Positions 23,526 through 34,630 of a stretch of 64,000 nucleotides of DNA are shown one piece after another. Positions within the stretch are counted from its first letter, which is position 1. Every line of letters starts with the position of its first letter. The notes under the pieces are model-generated. The model made no database searches. It saw nothing but the letters and a program-made list of their open reading frames with translations, and had not been told where the DNA came from. The stretch is from Cryptomeria japonica (Eukaryota > Streptophyta > Pinopsida > Cupressales > Cupressaceae): NCBI RefSeq assembly GCF_030272615.1, contig NC_081408.1:762840673-762904672 (forward strand), in the 5' to 3' direction. A program made the translations under genes and the position numbers.

Positions 23526-24945
23526 TGTTGGCATTGTTTTGTCATTGATGTCAAATGATGAAGCAAGTCTATTTGAGAAATATGTGAAGGCATTTGAATG
23601 TAAAGTTGTTCAAGGGATTATGAAGTAGTTGTTCCTGATAGAGATGCCTTTTCATCTTATTGAAATGGTAGTTTGATCAACATTTGTAATAGTACAATTG
23701 CAGTTTTCAAGTATAGAAGAGGTTTTACATTTGGAGGCAAGTCGAGTTTCTGAACAACAAAGTTGAAGCAATATGTTATTAACAAATGAATTGAGAATTG
23801 TTAAGATGCATTTCATATATCAGTGATGAGTTTGCTTTAAGTTGTTATGCATAAGTCTATTAGAATTTGATATTTGGAAGTTTGACATAAGTTTTTGGAT
23901 CTTGTCATTTTTTTCCAAGAATAGAAACATGTGCAACAAGAACTTGCGACAAAAATCAATTACAATGATGAGAACTTTAATGCTTGTCTTAGCATCATGA
24001 GTCGTGAGTGTTGATGATATTAATCTTTAATATGGCCTTTATAATTATGGCAAAGGTTGATATTTTATCTCTAGTGTACGCAGGTATAAGGGTCAAGTTT
24101 TCAAGTACTAACGACTAGTTATACTTGGCGGGAGGTTGTCATTTTGTTTTATGATTAAAAAACTACTCTAACTGCTCAATGAAGATTAAAATATGAGAGT
24201 TTCTTGAATGATAGTTGGGATGTTTATGGAATATGGGATGAAAATAAAACTTATTAGGACTCTCTAAATTGTATGAAGATCTCTATAGAATGTTAATATT
24301 GTGATACAAAAGTATGCATGTTGTATATGTGTTAATTGCAAAGATAAGGAGTTAACTGGTGTTTTGATGATCTTGCTTGAGAAACCTTAGTAAAGAATAG
24401 GTTGATATGATAAGAATGTGTATGATAGAGTTGTAATCTTTGGTATCAATGTTTGCATAATCAGATTGCTCATATTCAGTTTTGTGTTGCAGACAAAGGC
24501 AATGTATTCAATTATTTGTAGTGAAACATAGTAACCCTTTGTAACTGTTTTGATTTGTATGAAGGGTTTGGTGCTCCTTGAAGTTGGTTCTCTTAAATTT
24601 GTAAGGGGTTGGTGCTCTGAAACTGTAACCAGTGAGGTTGCCAGTGAAGCTTGTAGATTGTAACCAGTGAGGTTGCTAGTGAGGCATAATAAAGTTCATT
24701 TTCAGAGTGGGTTTTTACCCTTCAAGGTTTTTCCACTCATATATCTTTGTTTCAAGGTGTACATGTGCAATTCAATTGATTTATGGATTGATATATGCTT
24801 CTATGTTGATTGAGTGTCATGCAGTGATCATATATATGTTTGTTTTTATTACTTGATAAGCTTGTGCTTACAAAAAGTACTTGTTTTATAGACCACTCGT
24901 TCACCCCCACCCCCACCCCCTCTCAGTGGTTTGTGTATTCCAACA
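23526..24945 (+). repeat. 5' LTR of Copia C1
   Basis: It starts TGTTGGCATTG with 'TTTGTCATTGATGTCAA', like the C2 LTR start, and ends 'CCCCCTCTCAGTGGTTTGTG...CAACA', again like C2 (CCCCCTCTCAGTTGTCC...AACA). About 1420 bp. A PBS-like sequence follows at once. Confidence 0.75.
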
Positions 24946-24947
24946 AG

Positions 24948-24960
24948 TGCTATCAGAGTA
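24948..24960 (+). other. Primer binding site of C1 (decayed)
   Basis: TGCTATCAGAGTA two bases after the LTR end. The usual plant Copia PBS for initiator tRNA-Met is TGGTATCAGAGC; two bases differ. Confidence 0.7.
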
Positions 24961-24973
24961 TTCAAGTTCCTTG

Positions 24974-26191
24974 TGTAAAGCAGAAAATCGTGATCGAACC
25001 CTAGTTGTTCTCCCCTCTTCCAACTCCAAGGAGAGAGAAGGGAGATTCACTAGGGTTGATGGTTTTCACTTAGGGGAGAGACTTTACATTCAAAAGAGGG
25101 GTTGAAAACCCACAAGATCCAATCCCACGCAATGCAAGATTGGATGCTAAATGAGTTTCAAGGGTTATGACAGCAAGGCTACCCTCTTTTGTAAAGAATG
25201 TGCATAGAAGAATTAAGCTAGAAATGCATAGAAAGTGAGAAAGATTCGCTTATAAACTGAGATAGGAATACAGTATGAAGCTGCGGACCTGGAATTAGCA
25301 GTAAAATGTCGATACGGCGCTGTCCTGCAAATTTGAGCGAAAGTTGCTGAGACGATGGCGCCCGAGCGCCACGGTCCTCCGAAAAATCCGCAAAACGAAG
25401 GGGGATCTGTTCGTCTCTGCACAAGGATTCCAGATCTTCAATTTCAGCCGCATACCTGCAACCTACACACAGAAAAGCAAAGACGATTGGGGGGTTAGGG
25501 ATTAGGGGTTTGCCTTTAGGTCAAACCCCGGTTTTGGAATTAACCAAGAAATGAGCAATGTTGTAAATGTAAATGTCTGTAATGTAAAACAAGTACTAAT
25601 ACCTTGTTGTAAGGATGTTTGTATCCTTATGTGCGAAGGTATAGATGTTGTATGTTGTATGTTGTATGTTGTAGTAGTATGTTGTAAGTGATCTCCTCTT
25701 CAATGGTTGAATCCTTGTCTTGAATGCAACACTTAGCCTTGAATGGAGACTTGAAATGATCAATTGCTTGAAGGAATGCTTGAATGCTTGAATGCTTGAG
25801 TATAGTTTCCATGCTTTTTCCGTCATGTATCTATCTCTCCAAATGAGAGCGGAAAATGTAGTTTATATACTTGTCATTTAGGGCTGATAGATTGATTTTC
25901 CCGACCTTAGGCCGACCAAGAAAGATAATTTTCCAATTTGCAAACATAAAGACCCGAAGTCCAAAAGAGACCGGGCCCAAAATAGGACCCAGGGACCAGG
26001 GCGCTGGGCGCTCTGGTCCCACCTCCCGGGACAGCAGGGTGCAAAGGAGGTTCAGGCTAGGGTGCAAGAAAATGTAGTTTTCAGTGTCATAATCAGGTTT
26101 CGGGGTCTCCATTCAGGTTGCGTGTTGCGTCGCCATCGTGAAGACCGAAATGCAGTCGAAATTGCAAGTGTCGCAATTTTAGGACGCTACA
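24974..26191 (-). mobile_element. Solo LTR, gypsy A-related, TSD CCTTG
   Basis: Starts TGTAAAGCAG, ends GGACGCTACA, flanked by perfect CCTTG repeats (24969-24973 and 26192-26196). Inside are blocks reminiscent of the A LTRs: 'GGTTTGCCTTTAGGTCAAACCCC', 'GACCTTAGGCCGACC' and 'ACCAGGGCGCTGGGCGC'. These lie in the same plus-strand order, so the parent element ran on the minus strand. It sits between the C1 PBS and the C1 gag start. Confidence 0.85.
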
Positions 26192-26246
26192 CCTTGTAAG
26201 AGGTTTAACAACCTTAGGTTGATCTTGGCAGGGAATACTTGTAGTC

Positions 26247-26671
26247 ATGGCACAAGAAGGTTCTTTAGTTGAAAAAGGACCTCTTTTTTATGGAAATGAT
26301 TATGCTATTTGGAAGATTGGAATGCAAACTTACTCGGTGCCTTTAGGAGTTGAAGTGTGGATTTATATAGTTAATGGTTATATTGTTCCTACTATTATAC
26401 CAATTGTTCCTAATGGGAAAAAGAAGAGTTTGTATGTTGATGTATCTGATAGTAACTCTAACGATTCAAATGGTGAAGAAGGATAAGTTATTTTCATGGC
26501 TATAGAAAGTCCTAGTGCAAATTAGTTAGACAATGAATTGGAATTTGTAGATATTGATCTTGAAGGTGAGCTTCTTTGTGCACTTAAGGAAATCAAGAAA
26601 TTAAGGAAGATAGTTAGCACACAAGAGAATAAAGCAAAGAAAGATAATGATAATCTTGTTAGCACCTTAAA
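26247..26671 (+). pseudogene. Copia C1 gag, N-terminal part
   Basis: An ATG frame with 'FYGNDYAIWKIGMQTY', the N-terminal signature of plant Copia gag (UBN2/DUF4219 type). It is followed, past stops at 26484-26486 and 26523-26525, by 'DLEGELLCALKEIKKLRK', a coiled-coil stretch typical of this gag. The frame is cut at 26671 by the 2.2-kb insert and resumes at 28908. Confidence 0.8.
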
Positions 26672-28907
26672 ATTTTGATGAAATTTTGAGTGCCTATGTT
26701 TAAAAAAAAAATAATTACATCACTCAAAATCACACTTGCAAAATTTGCCCTAGAAGCCTACTTTGGAGATGTATAACTTGATACATGTTGATCATCATAA
26801 GAAACCACTTTGTAAGAAGACTTATGTCACCTTCATATACATGCTTGCCAATTTTCAAAGTCATTAAACACCATTTGATATTTTTTCAGGGCTTCAACTT
26901 TTCATGATTTAGAATGTTTTCAAAACAATTTTTTGGTTAAAACAACTCTAGTGGCCATCTTTGACAGTGAATATCTAGTGCCTCATGATGAATTTCTCAA
27001 AACCATTTTTTGTTGTACATTCTTTGGTCAAATTTCTACAAGTTGATCTAAGTTGCAAAGTTTTGTGAGGAGATTTGATCAGTTTTCATGGACCATTTCA
27101 AATGCCACAAAGCTAAATTTTGACAAAAAAAATGTTCGAATTTTAAAATTCTAAGAGTAACCTAGTTCATGATTTAGCCTCAAATGTTACCGTATTTAAT
27201 TCCGTGGCCCCACAACACTAGAAGTGCTCACAATGAAATCTCCAAAAAGAGCTAAAAAGGCTTTATCTAAGAGACATTTTAAAGTCTCTTAGATGAACAA
27301 TGTCGAAGAGACATTTTACAAGTCTCTTAGATGAACAATATCGAAGAGACATTTTACAAGTCTCTTAGATGAACAATATCAAAGAGACATTTTGAAGTCT
27401 CTTCTACCAGGTTGTGGGAGATAATAATAGAGGAGGAAATAAGATTAAAATAAAAGATTAGTGGATTTATTTTTACTTAAGAAGGAAAATATATTCACAA
27501 TATGAATATAATATTATTTTGGGAACACAATTCTCACTAATGATATTGTGTGCAACAATAAGATGTTTTCGCCAAAAAGTAAAAAGATTTCTATGGAAGA
27601 ATCAAAGGGGTGAATGTGAAAATGAATGCCACTAGGGAAAATCACTTTCATATTAGCATAGGATGAGAAGTACAATATATCTTTCTAAATAAAAATATTT
27701 GATAAAGGTAAATGTGCATATTAAAAGGAGAAAAATCAACAAATATTTTAACTCAAAATGAAAATAATTCCACATAAAGCATAAATGAGTGAAAATAAAA
27801 TAAAGGCACACTATAAAGTGATTGTTCCCATTGGAAAGACTGGAAATCCTTACTTTCATGTAGATTAAGATATTTAACAAGGCAGCTTAAAGTCATTGCA
27901 CATGAGCGGGAAGAAGCAAAGGTAATGTGAGTTGTGCATATGAAAACTTTATTTCGGAAGTATAGGTTGAAGATTAAAACCTAATGATAATGTGCATAAA
28001 TATTTTGTAATTGGAGGGTAACTAAATGATTTCTTGTTAGTAAAAGATGTAATGGTTTGAAATTGTCCATTGTATTTATCAAAGGGAAATCTGGACTGAG
28101 AAAAAGGGGGTAGAATTAGAATAAGAACTTTATGGAGGTATATATTGTAAAAATATTTTCTGAAGCAAAGCAATGGAAGCAATGCATATGGTGCTCTAAA
28201 TATAGATTTCAGTTGTTTTATTGCAATTATTAATAATTTATTATCTGGTTGTCTCCAACTTGAGGTTTTTCTTATCATTTAAATCAATAGATCGAGGATG
28301 TACTTTGGTTTATCAAAACACATTTGTTGTTTTTGTGTGATTCATTTGATTGGCTTCTATAAGGCAGAATTAAATTCACTCAGATAAGTCACACTAATTT
28401 GAGAGATTTCATTTGGATTAAAAAGAATGGCTTGGTAATAAACCTCCTTGCACATTTATACTAGTTATAAACATTAAAGTGTCAAATAGCTTGAGTTATA
28501 GTCATTAATAAGACACATATATTTTGACTCTATTTCCCAATGGAAGAAAGGCACTGATCCATAAAAGATAAATTCTTAAAATATCATACTCACATATAGT
28601 TTAAATTTCATGTTTTAGGAGTAGTAGTAGGAGTACGAGATAGATTAATCTATTTCAGACATTCATGCCACTCTAGAGTAGAGGATGATTTAAATGGAAA
28701 TTTTATAAAGATTTATAATCTCCTTAAATATCAAGAGGTATACCCGCTTAAGAAAAACAGAGATTGAAGAGCATAATATTTTGAGCTTTGTTGCTTGAGT
28801 CTTGCTCGTTGGCCAAGTTCCATTATCAAACTTGATTATAGAATCTAGCATATTATTAGACTTTGGCAACCTATGGTTTTGGGAACCAACAAATCCGATC
28901 AACAATA
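26672..28907. mobile_element. Unclassified 2.2-kb insertion in C1 gag
   Basis: C1 gag is interrupted here and resumes at 28908. TTAAA occurs on both sides (26667-26671 and 28908-28912), as a 5-bp TSD would. The ends (ATTTTGATGA... and ...GATCAACAATA) share only a short inverted TTGAT core. There is no clear TG...CA, no PBS and no transposase. It contains the hairpin array at 27270-27406 and is otherwise AT-rich and non-coding. Confidence 0.55.
27270..27406. repeat. Tandem array of 37-38 bp hairpin units
   Basis: Units start at 27270, 27307, 27345 and 27383 (last one partial). Each reads AGAGACATTTT...AGTCTCT then TAGATGAACAATRTC, so AGAGAC pairs with GTCTCT in every unit. Confidence 0.95.
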
Positions 28908-29131
28908 TTAAAGAGTCAAATCAGTTGATTGATACTTTGAAAATTTAACTTGAAGAAAGAAGAAGAGTTGAGCAAGTAATCAAGGAGCAGTTAGCATTCA
29001 CAATAGATGAATGTCAAAACTTAGAAGCAAAAATTGTCATGATGAGAAAGAGGCTAGAAAACTATGAATATAAAATCAAACTCAAATGATATGATATTGG
29101 ACAAAGTTCAATGATGATAGGAAGTTGTAGC
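28908..29131 (+). pseudogene. Copia C1 gag, middle part
   Basis: The frame resumes with 'SNQLIDTLKI', then 'EERRRVEQVIKEQLAF' and 'CQNLEAKIVMMRKRLE', the coiled-coil linker of plant Copia gag just before the zinc knuckles. It ends at the B1 LTR boundary. The next gag residues are at 43270 onward. Confidence 0.75.
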
Positions 29132-29352
29132 TGTAGTCACTTAAAACTGTCCAGTTTAATTAAATGAATATTTGTTATATATTTGATTAAAAACTCACTA
29201 GCCATCAATTAATTAAATTAACATTTAATTAATTCATCTTCAAAACATTCTCCTATTAATTAAATAAATTATTTAATTTATTTTGATTAATTCATTAAAC
29301 CAAATTCACAATCAATTAAATGAATAAATCCTATTTATTTCATTTAATCCCC

Positions 29353-30957
29353 TGTGTAGGGGAAAAAGCGAGACTAGGTTAACATGCCCTAATCCTACCT
29401 TTTGACACACATTATGGAATACGAAAGAGGCTAGAGGTATCACACAATTGGCTACTTCTTTTTGTGAAAGAGAGAGCCATGGGCTACCTATTAGGGTTTA
29501 TATTCCTTTGTTGTAATTGAAGGGTAAAATGATGCAAGTTCAATTCCAAAGTGCAAGCATGAACTAATAACAAGATTGCAGAATTGAAGTTAAACAATGG
29601 AAAGCTGTAAACACAAGGACAAGACAAGAATGCAGATGTGTACCCGGAGTTAAAATCTGAGTGAAAATGTTTGGGATGGGGGTGCGGGCGCCACTGTCCT
29701 GATTCTGCTCCTGAAACTGCTATTTTACAACCTGGAAAACTATCAAAAATGCTGTCTGTCAGAAGGACCAGGGCGCCCAGCACCCCTGTCCCAGGGACTA
29801 GGGCGCCTAGCGCCCCTGTCCTGGTCTTTTGCTCTAAAATTTGGTGTGAAGTTCAGTCTCCATCCGCTTCCGTCGGATCTGCGACTTGCGGCGTCGTCTG
29901 AATCCCGAAACCTGCACTTATATCTGAAAGGTATGGTGGGTAGCTATATAGGGTTTTGCCTTAGTCAAACCCCCGCTTTGGTGATTTCCACCTCCACGAA
30001 TAGCCAAGTTGTATTGTAAAAGTAGTGTGTGTGCAGACCTTGTGTGTGTGCAAGATCCTAAAATGCAAGTAAGCAAACTAGAGCAACCTAGAAAGTAAAC
30101 CCTAATTGCTTGTAAATGATAATGTAAATGCTCCAAATCAAGATGCAAAGAGATCTAAAGCATGAATACCAATGATATAATGAGGCTTATGCAAAGACAT
30201 GAAAACAACATGAAATCATACCCAACCCCAAGGGAGGGGTACAAGCCAATCTTTAGTCGGTGATCCTTTATTGCTCTTCAATGCCTTCAAAGCCCTAAAT
30301 GAATGAAATTGATGAATGCTTGATGGATGGATGTTGAATGTTGTTGAAGTCTTCAAAGATCTGCTCTTTCGCTGCATAGAAGGTCCCTCAAACCAAAATT
30401 TGGGTCCTTTCAAATGAAGAAAGAGAGCTCTTATATATGAAACCCTAGGTCTTAATTTCAACTTTCGGCCGACCTAGAGATTGAATCTCCCGCCAATTTC
30501 TTGGGGTTAAGCTTTATTTTATGATTGGATCGCGCTCCTAAAATTTCGGGAAAAATGTCCGGGACCGTGTGCACTCCGGGTGCCATGGTCCCAACAAATT
30601 TTCACCAAATTTTCAGGGTTGTCGGATATGATGATTTTAGAGAGAATCCCGAAGTTACAGGTGATTTCGAAATGTTTTGACCCCCGAAATCAAGCCCCCA
30701 AGTTCAAAATAGGACCTAATTAGGGTTTTTGATTAAATGATGTATTGGAAGAATAAAGTGAAAAGGGGCACACTTTAATGAAAGGGCCCAACTTTATGAT
30801 GTGGAAGATGATGAAATAGAACCTTAGACCTAATTAATTTGATTAATTAAGTGCTAAAGGGGAAATGCAATGCAAATGCAAAATGCACCAAGGCGAGTGG
30901 TAAACTAGGTGTGAAATTGTACTATTTTAGCAAGTGCATACAATTTATGATGTTACA
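29353..30957 (-). repeat. 3' LTR of element A
   Basis: 1605 bp; plus-strand ends are TGTGTAGGGGAAAA and ATGATGTTACA. It contains two GC-rich 'GACCAGGGCGCC' units near 29763-29825, compared with three in the other LTR. Confidence 0.93.
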
Positions 30958-30975
30958 TTTAGCCCCCACTTTAGC
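30958..30975 (-). other. Polypurine tract of element A
   Basis: Read on the minus strand: AAAGTGGGGGCTAAA directly before the LTR start TGTAACATC. The same sequence precedes the A2 LTR at 61915. Confidence 0.85.
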
Positions 30976-31530
30976 AGTCATATGAGTACTACGTGCATAT
31001 GCAAGCTAAAGTACAAGAAAGTAAACATTATTTGAAAAAGGATATATCCATAAGTCTGTCGAACGAAGCCCCCAACGGTATCTGCAGTACACAGTTAGGA
31101 ACCACACCCTACAAAACACATGTTAGATCACAAAATCACCTAATGCTTACTAAGGAAAGTGATGAAATTTGCGAGTAGCTATATGCCCCCCCTGTTTCGG
31201 CTTGCTTATTAGGGAGGTGAAACAGGATAGCATGTTTACTTACGACAAATTGTGTGAGAGATTATTGATGAGAGATGTTCACTAAAGAGGCTTCATCAAA
31301 GCACATTTTGGAACATCCAGGGAGTAAGGGAATGAAAATACGATTCCTATGCAACAAACAGTTCGAAAATCGCATCTCCCAAACTCAAGTTATGATGAAA
31401 TGAGTGATAGAGGAAAATTAGGGTTTTGAAACCAAAATGAAAATATATACCTTGAAAGTGACTATTGCATTTGTCACTTTGTTGATTTCTGAGTATTGTT
31501 CATTGCAGCGGAGCCCACATAGCCATCATC

Positions 31531-33998
31531 ATGCCTTCACGACGACCAGAGCATCCCACAAGAATGGAGATCATGCGACAGGCCGTGATCGACGATGAGC
31601 CACTGGACGAGGTGAGTTGACTGAACTTTGACTTTGACTTTCTGCATTTCTGTTGACTTTGAGTTTCTGTGATCGAATGCGGGCCCTGGAATCTGACCCT
31701 GGGTCCCACCCAGGGCGCCATGGTCCTATCAGGGCGCCATGGTCCCTGAAGGGCGCCATGGTCCTATCAGGGTGCCATGGTCCCTGAAGGGCGCCATGGT
31801 CCCAATCAGGACTTGGCAAGGGTTAGCTTTCAATGTTCGACAGTTTTCATTTTTCGCATAGATGATTTTGATGATTGAGTACTGATTACACTGATTTTTT
31901 TGTATTGCAGAGTCTTCCATACATGAGAGAGCACACGGCGGGGCAGATTCTTCGCAGTTTGCGAGATCAGATTCCCCGGCTGACTCAAGCAGAGAGAGAT
32001 ACATTATCTATAGTAGGTTTGTGGTATATGATTCTTATGCCGACCATTCGATTCCATCTTGCGATGCTGATGGCACTTATGGAGTGATGGGATCCTGACA
32101 CATGTACATTCCAGCTCCCAGTAGGAGAGATGATGGTTACACTTGAGGATGTGTACCGCATACTTTGCCTACCTATCAGAGGAGCTACCGTGACATACGC
32201 GACCGATCGGTCAGCGAAGGACCATCAGAGGGAGCAGGTATACTGCATAGGGAGAGTCATTCCCGGTGAGATGAGAGGTCGCATCATGGTCAGTTGGCTC
32301 TTACATCCTACAGGAGAGGTGCCCCTTATGAGATGTCTTATGATTGCCATCATTGCGCTAGTCGTCTGCCCTAATGGGCGAGGTACGCACATGCATGGGG
32401 GTCTCACATGGTGCATCAAGGCTATGGAGAGACATAGGAGATTATATGCCTGGGGTCGGAGTATGCTTGCACATCTCTATCACGACCTCGAGGAGTATGT
32501 TTTTGGACAGGTTTGTAGCTTGATGACATGCACACTTCTGTAGGTGTGGATATTTGAGCACTTTACATGTACCAGGCTTTTCGGCTATCCGATGAGTGCG
32601 GCTAGCAAGCGACCTAGGGTTTTTGCTTATCCACTTACTAGCGAGTGGAGATTTGGGGATCTACTGTATTGGAGAGTGACATTCGATAGATTGACAGCTG
32701 AGGTGATAGTATGGAGACCATATCTGCGGATGCACAGATGGGATGGAATGGAGAGGCAGCTAGCATGCTTACAGAGGAACCACCTACTGAGAGGACGATA
32801 CCCACATATCATAGTCCCATTCTACTTTGACCGAGTACGGAGGCAGTTTGGGCTAGAGCAGTGTGTTCCAGCCGATGTACCCATCTACACTCGACACTCA
32901 CGAGTCCTTCCTAGACCTAGAGCAGTAGCGAGACCTACGATAGATGATATCAAGATCATAGATATAGAGGGGTCCGATCAGGATGTGGTCACTGATTATG
33001 CTGCAGATCCCGGGGCACAGCGTAGGTATCTCTCATGGTTTGTGAGGACATACGTAGGGCCTATCTTTCCACTAGATCACCCGACAGGCCATCCAGGTCC
33101 ATGGAGACATGGAGACCGAGATGAGGATCAGGGATCCAGATCAGAGGAGCCAGAGGAGGGAGAGGGTCATGAGGAGGCAGGAGATCCTGATCCACCCATA
33201 GGAGATCAGCCTAGTGCCGAGGAGGAGGAGGAAGGAGAGGAGGATGACACAGATAGAGATGATGATGAGGAGAACCAGGATGCGGATGAGGAGGAGGAGG
33301 ATAGGGATGATGAGGAGGAGTCAGATGCAGCTCCCCACCATTCAGGAGATGATACCATAGCCTTGGATCCTCCTCTTATTCCCCAAAAATGGGAACACGA
33401 GGCGATACGGAGACCTGTACCCATCGTGCACAGATCATTCGAGCTAGGGGAGCCTAGTAGTTCCCAGTCACAGATGCTACCATATCACGATCCCTACTGG
33501 CACGAGGGAGATCCAGGTATAGTAGGTTTATATTGATTGATTTAATGTTTTGATGATATAAAATGGTACTAATACAAAATCTATTCTACTGCTACAGCTA
33601 ATGTGTAGGAGTGGCGTTCCTTGATCCAGCAAGCAGTGACAGATATTTCCATGACGGCACAGATCCCTAGTTCCTCACAAGTTGCCTATAGGCCTCAAGG
33701 GAACGCGGGTCGGCATGATGACTTGTTTTCCCCATTTCGAGTACAGGTGGAAATATGGAGGGAGAGAGAGAGAGTTCTATCAGAGAACCTTCAGCGGGCA
33801 CAGCATGATCTAGCTGCAGCTCAGGCCAAGGCTACCTCATATCGTGCGATCCTTATGGATAGGGATCATAGGAGTTCCTCTCGGAGCCATTCACGGTCTA
33901 TATCACGCTATACACCTATGGGTCCACCTTCACGGCCAGACCAGGAGGGAGCATCTAGTCGTCACTCTCCAGCCACTAGCCCCAGGGATAGGAGATGA
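31531..33998 (+). pseudogene. Antisense Plant Mobile Domain (MAIN-like) gene in element A
   Basis: Three exons are supported by frame and GT-AG ends: 31531-31611, 31911-33516 and 33598-33998. Introns are 31612-31910 (GTGAGT...TTGCAG) and 33517-33597 (GTATAG...CTACAG). The product is about 695 residues. PMD landmarks are 'QIPRLTQAERDTL', 'VTLEDVYRILCLPIRG', 'MHGGLTWCIKAME', 'VWIFEHFTCTRLFG', 'YPHIIVPFYFDRVRRQFG'. An acidic Glu/Asp run follows (about 33215-33325); exon 3 has a coiled coil and an RS-like tail 'RSSSRSHSRSISR'. Stops at 32085-32087 (TGA), 32541-32543 (TAG) and 33606-33608 (TAG) each fit one C-to-T change. Host PMD proteins (MAIN, MAIL1) act in silencing and meristem maintenance; the role in a retrotransposon is unknown. 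Confidence 0.85.
31712..31807. repeat. 19-bp tandem array in intron 1 of the PMD gene
   Basis: Five units of AGGGCGCCATGGTCC plus a 4-base end. The ends alternate TATC / CTGA, so the array is really 38-bp dimers. The core also occurs singly in the A LTRs. Confidence 0.95.
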
Positions 33999-34066
33999 TC
34001 TCATGATGTAGGATAGGTCACATTTTGGATGTATAGTGACCTACTTTTGTATATGAAAACATGATC

Positions 34067-34070
<4 letters not shown>

Positions 34071-34108
<38 letters not shown>
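34071..34108. repeat. TA microsatellite
   Basis: Uninterrupted TA dinucleotides in the spacer between the PMD gene and the end of pol; both genes end facing this spacer (34000-34630). Nothing else is recognisable there. Confidence 0.95.
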
Positions 34109-34115
<7 letters not shown>

Positions 34116-34630
34116 GCTTCTCTTTGTCTCAAATGTGTTATCTTTAATGCCTAAAACAATGTATATTTTGATTAAAGTTAATACATTTGATAGATGTACA
34201 TGTATGTTCTTAATTTAATTTCCATGTGATTGATTTTTCAATGCTTCATGATTAAATTGATACATGTGTGACTTAATTAAAATATTTAATCAAGTACTAC
34301 GTTGATGATAGAGAAGAAATATGTGTTAAGCCTAAGAATCATATAACTAATGTGATTTAATTTAAACACAACATGATACAATTCTACTTAACACATAAAG
34401 ACATTGTATAATATGCCAGCATAATGGAAATGTAAATCTTTTGCAATTTACATAAATGAATTCAAGACAAACCATAAAGTAAAGAAACACGCTTGTCAGG
34501 AACAAAGCAATATAGATTAAACAAAACATCATTTAATTCTATTTGCTCTAACAAAGATATGCTAACATATTATCCAATTTTTGAAGAAGTGAAAAGAAGA
34601 TAAATGAAATGAAAGATAAGGAATGAGGAA

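Noticed and set aside
25213-25424. Minus-strand ORFs of about 69 codons
   Set aside because: Lie inside the solo LTR 24974-26191 and match nothing recognisable.
27270-27406. CRISPR-like regular repeat
   Set aside because: Units are directly adjacent with no unique spacers, in a plant retroelement setting; an ordinary tandem hairpin array.
29484-29783. 99-codon minus-strand ORF, also at 40507-40878
   Set aside because: Present in both LTRs of element A because the LTRs are copies; no family motif. Possibly transcribed LTR sequence but no evidence of a protein.
31712-31807. CRISPR-like regular repeat
   Set aside because: 19-bp units without spacers inside an intron; a minisatellite.
33206-33424. 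72-codon minus-strand ORF rich in serine
   Set aside because: Shadow of the Glu/Asp codon run (GAGGAT) of the PMD gene.
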